64,000 nucleotides of DNA. Origin: JBBRHQ01 sp963725315. GTDB taxonomy: Bacteria > Actinomycetota > Thermoleophilia > Solirubrobacterales > 70-9. Made by a program: the position numbers and the translations under genes. Positions 38,302 through 48,862 of this stretch are shown here, in pieces. The stretch is taken from positions 186,001 through 250,000 of the forward strand of contig CAVRYA010000004.1 in assembly GCA_963725315.1 (NCBI GenBank), read 5' to 3'. Under the pieces are notes generated by a model. The model was not told the DNA's origin, did no database searches, and saw only the letters and a program-made list of their open reading frames with translations. Position 1 is the stretch's first letter; each line of letters opens with the position of its first letter.

Positions 38302-39446
38302 CAGCTCGCTGCGGGCGATCCCTCCGGCGCCGGCTCGACCTCCCGGCTCACCCCGAAGGGCTCCAGCGAGTCGAGGAAGGTGTCCGGGTCGAACGCTTCC
38401 GAGGGCGCCAGGGCGCCGCTGCGGTCGTAGCCCTCCGCCGCCAGGCGCAGGGCGCCCTCGGCGATCGTCACCGCGGTCAGCCCGTAGACGTCGGAGCCCG
38501 TGATCACCCCCCGCCGCACCGCCCCGCCGCCGGCCGGCCGCGCCTCGCAGACGATCATGAAGCTGGCGGCGCGGCGGGCCTCGGGGTCGGGTCCCTCGGG
38601 GAGGCGATCGACCAGGCGCTCGGCGATGCCCCGCAGCGGGGTGCGCATCGCCGCGCCGAAGGCCGGCACGAGGGCCGGCAGCAGCCGCGCGGCCCGCGGC
38701 GGCGCCATCGTCGCCGCGGTCAGCATCGTCCGCACCGTTCGCACCTCGACGTGGCGCGGCACCATGATCGGCTCGCCCGAGGGATAGCGGGCCATCGGCT
38801 GGACGCCGACCGGCGCAGGGAAGACGAAGCTGCCGCGGCTGAGCCTGCGATCGCCTGGCCGGCGCCGTCCGTCGACGAACTCGAACTCGGAGGCGGTGAG
38901 CATCCCGATGCCCGAGAGGGTGGTGCCGCGGGTCATGCGCAGCCCTCGCACCGAGTAGGCGAGGGTGATCTCCTCCAATGGCCCCATCCCCTCCGCGGTC
39001 AGCGCCGCGATCATGTCGCCGGGGGCGTAGTCGAAGCCCATCGCGGTGACCAGGGCGGCGCCGCTGCGCTCGGCGACGGGGCCGTAGCGATCGAAGACCA
39101 GCGCGATGAACGGTTGCTCGCCGGTGGTGTCGAGGTAATTGGTCCCGGTCTCGGCGGCCGCGGCGAGGACCGGCTCGCCGTGCTCGCAGAACGGGCCGGC
39201 GCAGGCGATCACCGCGGCGCAGGGCTCCAGCAGCGCCCGCATTCCGGGGGCGTCGCCGGTCTCCACGGCGCAGGTCGGCACCCCTTCGCCGCCCAAGTCT
39301 CGCGAGAGCGCCTCCAGCTTGTCGGGGTTGCGGCCGGCGGCGATGAACTCGGCGCCGCGGCGCTCCAGCTCCTCGCAGACCAGCCGTCCCGTGTATCCGG
39401 TCGCGCCGTAGACGGCGATCGGACCCGATTGCGTGGGAGTTGCCAC
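38301..39446 (-). CDS. saccharopine-dehydrogenase-like NAD(P)-binding protein (trans-acting enoyl reductase type)
   Basis: 381 residues. The N-terminal Rossmann domain has IAVYGATGYTGRLVCEELERRG and VIACAGPFCEHGEPVLAAAAETGTNYLDTTGEQ. The central region with YAPGDMIAA and RGTTLSGIGM matches the actinobacterial family that includes the mycobacterial trans-acting enoyl reductase. These enzymes reduce double bonds in polyketide or isoprenoid-linked lipids. No polyketide synthase is in the window, so the substrate is open. It is co-transcribed with the zinc-ribbon membrane protein. Confidence 0.85.
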   Translation of the reverse strand: MATPTQSGPIAVYGATGYTGRLVCEELERRGAEFIAAGRNPDKLEALSRDLGGEGVPTCAVETGDAPGMRALLEPCAAVIACAGPFCEHGEPVLAAAAETGTNYLDTTGEQPFIALVFDRYGPVAERSGAALVTAMGFDYAPGDMIAALTAEGMGPLEEITLAYSVRGLRMTRGTTLSGIGMLTASEFEFVDGRRRPGDRRLSRGSFVFPAPVGVQPMARYPSGEPIMVPRHVEVRTVRTMLTAATMAPPRAARLLPALVPAFGAAMRTPLRGIAERLVDRLPEGPDPEARRAASFMIVCEARPAGGGAVRRGVITGSDVYGLTAVTIAEGALRLAAEGYDRSGALAPSEAFDPDTFLDSLEPFGVSREVEPAPEGSPAAS

Positions 39447-39503
39447 GCTCGGATCCTACGCGAGCCCCGCCGCCGCCCCTTGCCGGGCGATACGGTAGGG
39501 GAG

Positions 39504-39950
39504 ATGCAGTTGAGCGAGATCATGACCGCCGCCGTGGTCACTGCCGAGCCGGGCTCGAGCGCTCTCGAGGTGGCCCAGCTGATGCGCGAGCACTCGGTCG
39601 GCTCGGTCGTCATCGTCGATCCCGAGGGCGCCCCCATGGCGATGGTCACCGACCGCGACCTCGCGGTCCGGGTGCTGGCCGAGGAGGCCGGCGCCGACGA
39701 GGCGATCGACCGCAGCGCCTCGCGGCCGCTGATCACCGGGGAGCCCGACATGGAGCTCGACGAGGCGGCGGCGCTGATGGTCCAGCACCGGATCCGCAGG
39801 CTCCCGGTGGTGCTCGACGACCGGCTCGCCGGGATCGTCACCATCGACGACATCGCCGTTCGCACCGGCAACCTCGAGGTCGCGCAGCGGATGACCCAGG
39901 AGGTCATCGAGGGAGCGCTGCCGCAGTTCTACTTCCACGAACGGGGCTGA
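39504..39950 (+). CDS. CBS-domain pair protein
   Basis: 148 residues made of two CBS domains (about 8-62 and 72-125): MTAAVVTAEPGSSALEVAQLM...VGSVVIVD and ITGEPDMELDEAAALMVQHRIRRLPVVLDDRLAGIVTIDDI. CBS pairs bind adenine nucleotides or SAM and regulate a partner. The C-terminal 20 residues (VEIGALPQFYFHERG-like end) are extra. GGGGAG precedes the ATG at 39504. It is divergent from the enoyl-reductase-like gene and followed by two small overlapping genes, suggesting an operon of three. Confidence 0.9.
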   Translation: MQLSEIMTAAVVTAEPGSSALEVAQLMREHSVGSVVIVDPEGAPMAMVTDRDLAVRVLAEEAGADEAIDRSASRPLITGEPDMELDEAAALMVQHRIRRLPVVLDDRLAGIVTIDDIAVRTGNLEVAQRMTQEVIEGALPQFYFHERG

Positions 39951-39955
39951 GGAGC

Positions 39956-40177
39956 TTGCCGCTCACACCGGGGCAGCAGCGGACCCGCCACCGGGTCGAG
40001 AGGGTGATCGGCCTGGCGGCGCCCCTCCTCGACATCGTCCTCGCCGTCGGCGATCGGATCTCCCGGATCGCCGAGCCCGAGGACTACGAGTACTACCCGG
40101 TGCGGGCCGGCGAGCTCAGCAAGCAGGAGCCGGATCGCCGCGACGCGATCCCGGGGCGGAACGGGTCGAGCGGCTGA
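39956..40177 (+). CDS. small hypothetical protein coupled to a membrane-protein gene
   Basis: About 73 residues if started at TTG 39956; the exact start is uncertain because no good ribosome site is visible and CTG or upstream codons are possible. The middle LAAPLLDIVLAVGDRISRIAEPEDYEYYPV is amphipathic with a short hydrophobic run. The stop TGA shares its last base with the ATG of the next gene (TGATG), which argues that the frame is real. Unknown function. Confidence 0.55.
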   Translation: MPLTPGQQRTRHRVERVIGLAAPLLDIVLAVGDRISRIAEPEDYEYYPVRAGELSKQEPDRRDAIPGRNGSSG

Positions 40178-41061
40178 TGGGCCCCGAGCAGGTGGTCGAG
40201 CGCGAGCGCCGGCTCGCGACACCGGCGGCGATCGCGGCCTTCGCCGGCCTCGCCTGCTACGTCGTCTCGGTCCTGATCGAGCAGGGGACGGGGGTGAAGA
40301 CGGACGGTCCCGAGAACCTCCAGCTCCTCTCCTTCGACCAGCACTCCGGCACTCTGCTGCTGGCCACAGTGGTCCGCTCCCTGGGCTTCCTGGCGATGGC
40401 CCTGCCGCTCTACTACATCTTCCGCGCCGCGCAGGCCCGCAGCGAGAGGGTGCGCTCGGAGATGGTCGCCTTCGCCGTCATCGGCCCGGCGATCCTGGCC
40501 GCTCAGGGGGTCGTCGCTTGGGCGGCTTCCCGCGGGATCTCCAGCGACTTCATCGACGCCGGCACGAACACGGCCAAGGCCGCCAAGGACCTGGTCGACG
40601 CCAGCGGCGCCCGCAAGGTGGCCTCGGCCTTGCTGATCCCCGCGGTCCTGGCGCTGATGGTCGGGATGATCTACATACCGCTCCAGGCCTACCGGGTCGG
40701 CCTCGTCACCCGCTTCGCCGGGACCCTGGCGATGGCGCTGGGAGCGTCGATGTTCCTGATCTTCCCCGTGGCGTTGCTGGCGATCATGTGCTGGCTCGTC
40801 TTCGTCGGCCTGATCTTCATCGACAAGATCCCCTTCGGCTCGCGACCGCCCGCCTGGGACGCGGGCAAGGCCGTCCCCTGGGAGTCCCCCCAGCGCGGTT
40901 CGGGAGGCGGACTGTTTGGCGGCCCCAGGTCTTCCGGGCCGCCGGGGGGCGACGATGCGGTTGAGACCAGCGCCGTGGAGACGACCGGGACGGGTGCCGC
41001 CGAGCCGGCGAACCCTCCGCGAAAGCCCGGCGAGCGGCGCAAGCGCAAGCGGCGTCAGTAG
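40177..41061 (+). CDS. hypothetical membrane protein with Pro/Gly-rich tail
   Basis: 294 residues. Hydrophobic helices are at about 16-36 (AAIAAFAGLACYVVSVLI), 60-85, 98-118, 150-170, 178-200 and 200-215. A soluble loop of about 35 residues follows the third helix. The last 80 residues are low-complexity (Gly/Pro/Ala/Glu) and finish in a Lys/Arg cluster (RKPGERRKRKRRQ), so the C-terminus is likely cytoplasmic. No family recognised. Its 3' end overlaps the GT2 gene on the other strand by seven bases. Confidence 0.78.
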   Translation: MGPEQVVERERRLATPAAIAAFAGLACYVVSVLIEQGTGVKTDGPENLQLLSFDQHSGTLLLATVVRSLGFLAMALPLYYIFRAAQARSERVRSEMVAFAVIGPAILAAQGVVAWAASRGISSDFIDAGTNTAKAAKDLVDASGARKVASALLIPAVLALMVGMIYIPLQAYRVGLVTRFAGTLAMALGASMFLIFPVALLAIMCWLVFVGLIFIDKIPFGSRPPAWDAGKAVPWESPQRGSGGGLFGGPRSSGPPGGDDAVETSAVETTGTGAAEPANPPRKPGERRKRKRRQ

Positions 41062-42428
41062 CGCGGCTCTGCGGCCCGTGAGAAGGAGGCGGGCGAAACC
41101 AGAAGCGGGCTGAAGCCTCCCCGCAGGGCGCGGACGCAGAGCTCCCGGCCCGGATCGGCTCCAGGGCGCCACCCGGCCCATCCCCCGAGCGCCTTCCAGG
41201 CCCGCCCACCGACCACCAGCAGCCCGCCCGGCAGGGCGTTGACGCGCCGGATCACCTCGGGGCGCGGTGATCGCTTGCTTCCGGGCGGCGGCGCTTCCCT
41301 TCCGCCGTAGATCCCGGCCCACGGAAAGCGCCTGGCCACGAGGAGGAGCAGCTCGATCGCTCCCGGGCCCGGGACGACGTCGGCTTCGATCAGCAGCACC
41401 AGCTCAGCCGGGTCCCCGGCCACCGACCCGCCGGCGATCGCAGGGTCGTCGACGACCACCACCTCGACATCCGCGGTGGCCCGGATCGGCTCAAGCGAGC
41501 GCAGGCATCGGTCTAGTCGGTTGGAGCTGGTGCCCGCGACGACGGTCGCCGCCAGCTTGGGTCGCAGCGAGAGGGGCTCGCTCGGCCCCTGGCGGGGCGC
41601 CCTGGCCCAGGGCCTCGTTCGAGCCTCCAGCCGAGCGGCCCCCGAGACCGCCGCGAAGGCCGGCAGGTGCGGCCAGGCCGACGGTTGGGCCGCGAGCGAG
41701 AGCAGCGCCGCCTGGCGCGAGGCGCGCGGATCGGCGGCGGCGCGGCGGCGCGCCAGTTCGCGGTTTCCGTCTCTCCAGCGCTTCAGCACCCCGAGAAGAG
41801 CGCGACCGGAGGGAAATGCGTTGACCATCTGCTCGCCGGCGATCAGCCTGCGCTCCCCCTCCGCGAAGCGGGACCGCACGAAAGCGTCGTCGGCGACGAT
41901 CCGGGGCATCGCCGACCAGCGCTCCCGCCCGGCGCGGTTGACGGCGTAGCACCCCAGCCCCACGACCTGCCCTGCCACCGAGGGGAGCCGCATCCACACC
42001 TCGGCGTAGCCGCGCGCCAGCCGATCCGCGGGCAGGAGGGGGAGCGGGAGCGGAGAGGCCATCCTCGGCCCCGTGCCGGCCAGCTCCCGGTGGAGCGCCA
42101 GCAGGGCGCCGCCGCTGAGCGCGGTGTCGGCGTCCAGGTAGACACGGGTCTCGCCATCGACCAGGGGATCGGCGGCGTTCAGCGCGCCGGCCTTGCCCGG
42201 CTCGGGCAGCTCGAGGACCGCCAGTCGATGCCCGCCCGCCGCGGCCGCCTCCCGGTAGCCACGAGCTACGGCGGCGGTCCGGTCCGAGCAGCCGTTGGCG
42301 ACGACGCAGACGTTGAGGGCCTCGACTCCCCGCTGCGTCAGGACCGAGGCGATGCAGGCGGGAAGCGCGGCCTCCTCGTCGTGCGCCGGAATGATCACGT
42401 CGACGGCTCCGGCGGGGGCCGTGGTCAT
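41055..42428 (-). CDS. glycosyltransferase family 2 protein with two GT-like regions
   Basis: 457 residues. The first region is a GT2 domain: VDVIIPAHDEEAALPACIASVL, VVANGCSDRT, LNAADPLVDGETRVYLDADTALSGG (DxD). The second region (from about residue 285, KLAATVVAGTSSNRLDRCLRSLEPI...VVVVDDPAI) looks like a second, degenerate GT2 module with GGREAPPPG and a Trp-rich loop (GGWAGWRPG). It likely adds sugars to a lipid or polysaccharide. No membrane segment is clear. The ATG overlaps the stop of the Alg13-like gene (ATGA), tying it to the Alg14/Alg13 pair. Confidence 0.82.
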   Translation of the reverse strand: MTTAPAGAVDVIIPAHDEEAALPACIASVLTQRGVEALNVCVVANGCSDRTAAVARGYREAAAAGGHRLAVLELPEPGKAGALNAADPLVDGETRVYLDADTALSGGALLALHRELAGTGPRMASPLPLPLLPADRLARGYAEVWMRLPSVAGQVVGLGCYAVNRAGRERWSAMPRIVADDAFVRSRFAEGERRLIAGEQMVNAFPSGRALLGVLKRWRDGNRELARRRAAADPRASRQAALLSLAAQPSAWPHLPAFAAVSGAARLEARTRPWARAPRQGPSEPLSLRPKLAATVVAGTSSNRLDRCLRSLEPIRATADVEVVVVDDPAIAGGSVAGDPAELVLLIEADVVPGPGAIELLLLVARRFPWAGIYGGREAPPPGSKRSPRPEVIRRVNALPGGLLVVGGRAWKALGGWAGWRPGADPGRELCVRALRGGFSPLLVSPASFSRAAEPRY

Positions 42429-42913
42429 CCCTTACCGGTCAGCTCCTCGGCGGCAGCCCACACGGCCTCGCGAAGGTCCCGGCGCGCCGCGAGGAAACTC
42501 CGCGAGCGGCCTCGCTCGGCCCTGCGGCGCACGTCGCCTGGTCCCTCCCGGGGCGCCCAGAGGACGACGCGGCCCATCGTGGCAAGCCGGCCCGGAAGCT
42601 GCAGCTGGTGGTCGTCGACGTGCTCGCGGTAGCGGGCGAGACGGGGGATGACCACCGGCCTCAGGCCGAGCATGAGCGCCTGGTAGATGGAGCCGGAGCC
42701 ACCGTGGACGACGACCACGGAGGCGGAGAGCATCGCCTCGTCCAGCTCCTCCCGCTCGTACCACTGCTGCCAGCGGGCGTCGATGCCGGGGCAAGGGGGG
42801 GTGTGACCGTGCTGGACGTGGAGCTCCTCCCGCGGCGGGTCGCGCAGCGCATGGGCCATCCGGACGGCTCGGGGAAACGGCTGCTCGTGGGTGCCGAGCA
42901 CAGCGAGGATCAC
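42425..42913 (-). CDS. Alg13/PssE-like glycosyltransferase catalytic subunit
   Basis: 162 residues from a GTG at 42911-42913. It opens VILAVLGTHEQPFPRAVRMAHAL and has ASVVVVHGGSGSIYQALMLGLRPVVIPRLARYREHVDDHQLQL, the donor-sugar site of the GT28 C-terminal (Alg13/MurG-like) fold. Bacterial PssE/Alg13-like proteins pair with a PssD/Alg14-like partner to transfer a sugar to a lipid-linked acceptor. The GTG overlaps the Alg14-like stop by four bases, and its own stop overlaps the GT2 start, so the three genes are tightly linked. Confidence 0.85.
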   Translation of the reverse strand: MILAVLGTHEQPFPRAVRMAHALRDPPREELHVQHGHTPPCPGIDARWQQWYEREELDEAMLSASVVVVHGGSGSIYQALMLGLRPVVIPRLARYREHVDDHQLQLPGRLATMGRVVLWAPREGPGDVRRRAERGRSRSFLAARRDLREAVWAAAEELTGKG

Positions 42914-43374
42914 CAGAGCCTCCCCGCGTACTCGGCGCGCCGGTGGCGGCTCGCGGCCTCTGGCCACTGGACGAAGAGACGGGTCGTCGCCGGAGCGGCC
43001 AGCCGGGCGGACAGCGAGAGGCCTTGGACCCGCTCGATCCCCTCCACCCAGATCACCGGTATCCCCAACAGACGGGCGGCATAGACGAGCGGCACGGCGA
43101 CACCCGCCCCGGTGGTCAGCACGAGCCGCGGGCGCTCCCGCCTCAGCACTGCGAACGCAAGGATCGCGTTGCGGACGAGGTTGCGCAGGTTGCGATTCGT
43201 CGGGTGGTGCGCAAAGAGGACGCGCTCGCCGGATAGAAGCTGCCTTGCGTCCGGTGTCGGGAAGGTGATCCAGAGCCGGTCCTCGGCTGCCCACCCTTGC
43301 CCCAGCTCGAAGAGCTGATTGAGATGGCCGCCTGAGGAGGAAACCAGGAGACAGGGGCGATCGCCGCGCTGCGT
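42910..43374 (-). CDS. Alg14/PssD-like glycosyltransferase membrane subunit (start unclear)
   Basis: About 154 residues. PCLLVSSSGGHLNQLFELGQ near the N-terminus and VLTTGAGVAVPLVYAARLLGIPVIWVEGIERVQG are the diagnostic blocks of Alg14/PssD, which anchors the Alg13-type subunit and binds the acceptor. The frame begins right after the acs stop and has no ATG, GTG or TTG before the first conserved block. An ACG at 43372-43374 lies eight bases after GGAGG and one transition away from ATG, so it is the likely start position. The first usable GTG (43149) would delete the first half of the domain. Confidence 0.78.
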   Translation of the reverse strand, partial: TQRGDRPCLLVSSSGGHLNQLFELGQGWAAEDRLWITFPTPDARQLLSGERVLFAHHPTNRNLRNLVRNAILAFAVLRRERPRLVLTTGAGVAVPLVYAARLLGIPVIWVEGIERVQGLSLSARLAAPATTRLFVQWPEAASRHRRAEYAGRLW

Positions 43375-45345
<1,971 letters not shown>

Positions 45346-45402
45346 GCGCTCTCCTCCTTACGGGTGGCGCAATCCTATTCGCAGGTGGAGCTCGGGGACC
45401 GC

Positions 45403-46221
45403 TCAGCGACCGGGCCTGCAGGGGATCCAGGGCCGCGCGAAGAGGTCATAGCTCTTGCGGATCGCGCTGAAGCGAAGCGCGGCTGCCCGGTCGCAGAACC
45501 TCGCCGGGCGGATCTCGTACTCGGCCTCGAACACGGCCTTGTGACGCTTGATGAAGGGCAAGAAGCGGCCGCACTCGTGGTACTGGAAGCACTGCTCGAC
45601 CACGGCGAAGTCGAAGACGCGGGCCAGCTTCGCGGCCTGCTCGGGGTCGTTCTTGAGCGCCACCGACATGCCTCGCCGGTGCACCTGCCGTGCCACCCAG
45701 CGGTTGAAGCGGAGCTGGTCGGCCGCGGTCAGCGGGAAGCCGGTGGGATTGGTGAAGCCGTTGATGTTGTCGGGCTCGACCGCGTCGAAACCCTTGCGCG
45801 CGCAGAGCGCGAAGCGCGCCTTCAGCGGCTTCGCCAGGAGGTCGATGCGGCGGATGTCGAGCCAGCGCTCATCGGGGTAGCCCTGATAGCGCTTGCCGAT
45901 CACCTGCTTCGGGAAGGCGGCACGGTCGGGTCGGTAGCGCTCCCAGGAGCCGACGTCGAGGTAGCAGATCGCCTTGCGGCCCTTCGATTGGAGCCTGCGC
46001 ACTACCCCCTTGCCGGCGTCGAAGCCGTCGATCTCGTAGACCGACGCCGGCACCGAGGTGTCAATCCTGCCCTGAAGCTGCCACTGCCACGGCGCCGTCG
46101 TCGGCTTCGGCCTCCAGCGCGCCGCCTGTGAGCTGGAGGTGGAGCCGCAGGCGGCAATGGCGAGCGCGGCGAGCGCGGCGGCGAGGAGCGGCGGGCAGGT
46201 GCGGGCGGCGCGACGGATCAA
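45403..46221 (-). CDS. GH114-like lipoprotein (TM1410/polygalactosaminidase-type barrel)
   Basis: About 272 residues from TTG 46219-46221, chosen because the following sequence is a lipoprotein signal (LLAAALAALAIAACGSTSSS, lipobox IAAC). The mature part follows the GH114 pattern: WQWQLQGRIDTSVPASVYEIDGFD, AICYLDVGSWERYRPD, FDAVEPDNINGF (acidic catalytic-type residues) and VVEQCFQYHECGRF. Known members cleave alpha-1,4-galactosaminogalactan; this protein probably trims an extracellular amino-sugar polymer at the cell surface. Convergent or tandem spacing to acs is 57 nt. Start by other codons is possible. Confidence 0.82.
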   Translation of the reverse strand: MIRRAARTCPPLLAAALAALAIAACGSTSSSQAARWRPKPTTAPWQWQLQGRIDTSVPASVYEIDGFDAGKGVVRRLQSKGRKAICYLDVGSWERYRPDRAAFPKQVIGKRYQGYPDERWLDIRRIDLLAKPLKARFALCARKGFDAVEPDNINGFTNPTGFPLTAADQLRFNRWVARQVHRRGMSVALKNDPEQAAKLARVFDFAVVEQCFQYHECGRFLPFIKRHKAVFEAEYEIRPARFCDRAAALRFSAIRKSYDLFARPWIPCRPGR

Positions 46222-46265
46222 GCCCCCATCGTAGAAGCCGCCGCCATCGGGCCGTGGGCTCGGGA

Positions 46266-47084
46266 TCAGCCGGGGCCGGGGGAGCGCGAGCGCAGCAGCG
46301 CCAGCGTCCCGGCGAGGAGCAGGTCGACCCCGAGCAGCGCCAGCAGGCCCAGGTCGAGGCCGGTGCTGGGCAGCGAGCCTCCGCTGCTGCCGGATCCGCT
46401 CGAGTCCGGGAAGAAGCTGCTGCCCGAGCCGCCGCCGCTCGTCGTGCCACCGGAGCCTGCGCTGCTCGAGTTGGCGGAGCCGCCGCCGTGCTGTGAGCCG
46501 CCGCCGTTCTGTGAGCCGCCGCCGTCTCCCGAGCCTCCGCCGCCGGATCCGGCCCTGACCACGACCGTCCCCTTCATGTTGGAGTGCAGGGTGCAGATGT
46601 AGTCGAAGGTGCCGGCCTTCGAGAATTTGTGGATGTAGGTCTCTCCCTCCTTCAGCACCCCGGAGTCGAAGTTGTCCCCGGTCGCCGTATGCCCCTCCTC
46701 GGCCTTGCCCTTGTTGTCCCACTTGACCGACTCGCCGACGTTGATCGTCACCGTCTTCGGGCTGAAGAGGAAGTCCTTGATGACGACCGTGGCCGCCGGT
46801 CCCGCCGACGCCGCGGCGGTCTGGGGCGCGTGCTGGGCGAGGGAGGTGCGGAGAGTCGGGTGGGTGGACGGCTGCGCTTCGGAGCCGTCGGTCACGATCG
46901 GGCCGTCGCTGCCGAGGGGCGCCCCGTCGCCGTTCTCGCCCGCGGCTGGCGGGGGCGTCGCAGCGCTTCCGGGGGCGGCGGGCTGCGGCGGTGGCTGCTC
47001 GGCGAGGATCGCCTGGGGCGCGATCAGCGAGGCGGCGACTGCGGTGGCCACGGCGGCCACCGTAAATCTCCTCATTCGAGGCAT
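46266..47084 (-). CDS. LPxTG-anchored cupredoxin (plastocyanin-like) protein
   Basis: 272 residues. Signal peptide to about ILAEQ (residue 29), a Pro/Ala-rich spacer, then a cupredoxin domain at about 95-178 with a copper set: His in EEGHTATGD, Cys-x-x-His in CTLHSNMKG and the following Met. A Gly/Ser-rich stalk follows, then the sorting signal LPSTG (residues 238-242), a hydrophobic helix and Arg-containing tail. This is a single-copper electron carrier tied to the wall by a sortase. It lies upstream of the GH114-like lipoprotein gene in the same direction; its 3' end is 44 nt from that start. The partner is unknown. Confidence 0.9.
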   Translation of the reverse strand: MPRMRRFTVAAVATAVAASLIAPQAILAEQPPPQPAAPGSAATPPPAAGENGDGAPLGSDGPIVTDGSEAQPSTHPTLRTSLAQHAPQTAAASAGPAATVVIKDFLFSPKTVTINVGESVKWDNKGKAEEGHTATGDNFDSGVLKEGETYIHKFSKAGTFDYICTLHSNMKGTVVVRAGSGGGGSGDGGGSQNGGGSQHGGGSANSSSAGSGGTTSGGGSGSSFFPDSSGSGSSGGSLPSTGLDLGLLALLGVDLLLAGTLALLRSRSPGPG

Positions 47085-47179
47085 CCTAGGCCCAAGGGCT
47101 ATCCCCTGCCGGTTCCTCGCCGTCGCGGGAAGGGTCCATCAGGCCGGTATACGGAGGCCGCCCGCGCCTGGTTCGTTGC

Positions 47180-48811
47180 TCAGCCGAGCGGGCTGAGGCC
47201 GCTCGGCGCCCCCTCGGCGCTGCGCCTGGCGTCCTCGGTCCGCTTGCGCTGGGTGCGGATCTCGCTGAGGATGCGCTCCAGGCGGGGCTCGCGAGTGGTG
47301 TCCACGTGGCCCATCGCCTCGGCGATGGCCGGGTGGACCGCGGCGATCCGCTCGTGCATCGCCTGGGCCACCGCCCGGTAGGTGGGATGCCCCTCGCGCC
47401 CCGAGCGAAGCTCGATCAGGTGCATAGCCTCGCGGGCGTTGAGGTCGAGCACGTAGCGGATCCGGTAGCCGAGGCAGAGCGCGTAGGGCGCGGCCTCGAG
47501 CAGCCCGGCGTCGGCGAGGCGCTCGTACTCCTCGCGCGAGGTCTCCAGCGCCCGCCGGTAGTCCTCGCCGACCCCGGCAGCCTCCAACTCCTCCGGCACC
47601 CCGGCGCCGAGGTCCGGGCTGAGCCGCTGCCACTGGCAGGTCAGCATCCGGTGGCGCTGGAGGTCGCGGAAGCCGCCGTAGTCGGAGACGATCTCGAAGC
47701 GGTAGCGGAGTGCCTCGAACCCGCGCCCGGGTCGGTGGCGGCGGTTGGCCCGCTCGCCGACCATCGCCGCCAGCAGCTGCGCCCGCTCGTCACGGTCGAG
47801 GACGTCGATCCGCGCCGTGATCTCGCTCTCCGGCGCCGCGCTCGCCTCGAACAGGCAGGAGGCGAGCAGGTCCTCCTCGGTGCCGTCGACGTGGATCAGC
47901 TCCACCGTGGGTGAGGTCTCCGAGGAGGCCCGGCGATCGAGGCCGAGGCGGGAGACCCACTCCTCGGTCGCCTCGCGGCGGGCCCGCAGGTAGGAGACCC
48001 ACTCGCCGCCGCGATCGGGCCGCTCGACCCGGGAGACGAAGCTCGGCATCACCTTCTGGAGTTCGGTGAGGATCATCGCGCCGACCTCGCGCGCCTCGGG
48101 CAGCGGCGATGCCATCAGCCGCAGCAGCATCTGCTCGTAGGCCTGCCCGGAGGCGTAGATGCCGACGTGGCTGAGCGTCGCCGCGGGCAGCAGGCCACGC
48201 AGCAGGTCGAGCGCCTTGGCGCGGATCGAGCTCCGCCAGGGCCCCTCAGGATCGGAGTCGCCGCGCGGCCATTGCTCCGCCGCCCAGGCCTCGACCCGGG
48301 GCAGCGATTCCGAGTAGGCGGCGAAGAGCTCGTCCATGGCGGCGGCGAACCGGGGCCCGAGCTCCTCGTTGCGGTAGTAGCGGTAGCCACCGTCCGGCAG
48401 CGGCCGGTCATAGGGGATGTAGCGGGTGGACTGCTCGAGGTAGGCGGCCAGGCGCCCCCGCTGCAGCACCTTGGTGAGCACGTTGGAGACCCACTCGCAG
48501 GCGATGTGGGCGCCGCCGACCTGAGCGATCGAGTCGTCCCCGTAGCCGAGGAAGACCCGCTCGTACAGCTTCGCCGCGCGCTCGCCCTCGGCCCCGTCGA
48601 AGGGGCGGCCGCCGTCCGCGACGTCGGCGGCGAACTCCTCGAGGAAGAGACGCCGGACCCCGCCCGAGTAGCGCGAGTAGCGGGCGAAGAGCGCGCCCTT
48701 GACCGTCTCCGGCAGGTTGACCAGCGCGAACACGGGCCGGTCGAGGTTGGTGAAGTGGGGGGCGAGGATCGCCCGCTCGTCGGCTGTGAAGGCCTCTACC
48801 GGGTAGCGCAC
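47180..48811 (-). CDS. thyX: tandem-domain ThyX-superfamily protein (FAD-dependent thymidylate synthase)
   Basis: 543 residues, about twice a normal ThyX, made of two ThyX-like domains. Domain 1 carries LQRGRLAAYLEQSTRYIPY, an RxR-X7-S motif in which the His of the usual RHR is Gly (about residue 119). Domain 2 carries FRDLQRHRMLTCQWQRLSP with an intact RHR (about residue 385) but a shifted Ser. ThyX makes dTMP using FAD, NADPH and methylene-THF. Because each half has an altered motif, catalysis may need both halves or may be changed. I use the symbol for the family, not for proven activity. It stands alone, 51 nt from the methyltransferase stop. Confidence 0.85.
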   Translation of the reverse strand: MRYPVEAFTADERAILAPHFTNLDRPVFALVNLPETVKGALFARYSRYSGGVRRLFLEEFAADVADGGRPFDGAEGERAAKLYERVFLGYGDDSIAQVGGAHIACEWVSNVLTKVLQRGRLAAYLEQSTRYIPYDRPLPDGGYRYYRNEELGPRFAAAMDELFAAYSESLPRVEAWAAEQWPRGDSDPEGPWRSSIRAKALDLLRGLLPAATLSHVGIYASGQAYEQMLLRLMASPLPEAREVGAMILTELQKVMPSFVSRVERPDRGGEWVSYLRARREATEEWVSRLGLDRRASSETSPTVELIHVDGTEEDLLASCLFEASAAPESEITARIDVLDRDERAQLLAAMVGERANRRHRPGRGFEALRYRFEIVSDYGGFRDLQRHRMLTCQWQRLSPDLGAGVPEELEAAGVGEDYRRALETSREEYERLADAGLLEAAPYALCLGYRIRYVLDLNAREAMHLIELRSGREGHPTYRAVAQAMHERIAAVHPAIAEAMGHVDTTREPRLERILSEIRTQRKRTEDARRSAEGAPSGLSPLG

Positions 48812-48862
48812 GGGCCGATCGTAGCCAGCGCCGCCGACGGGCAGCGCCAGGGCTTTCGGGCC

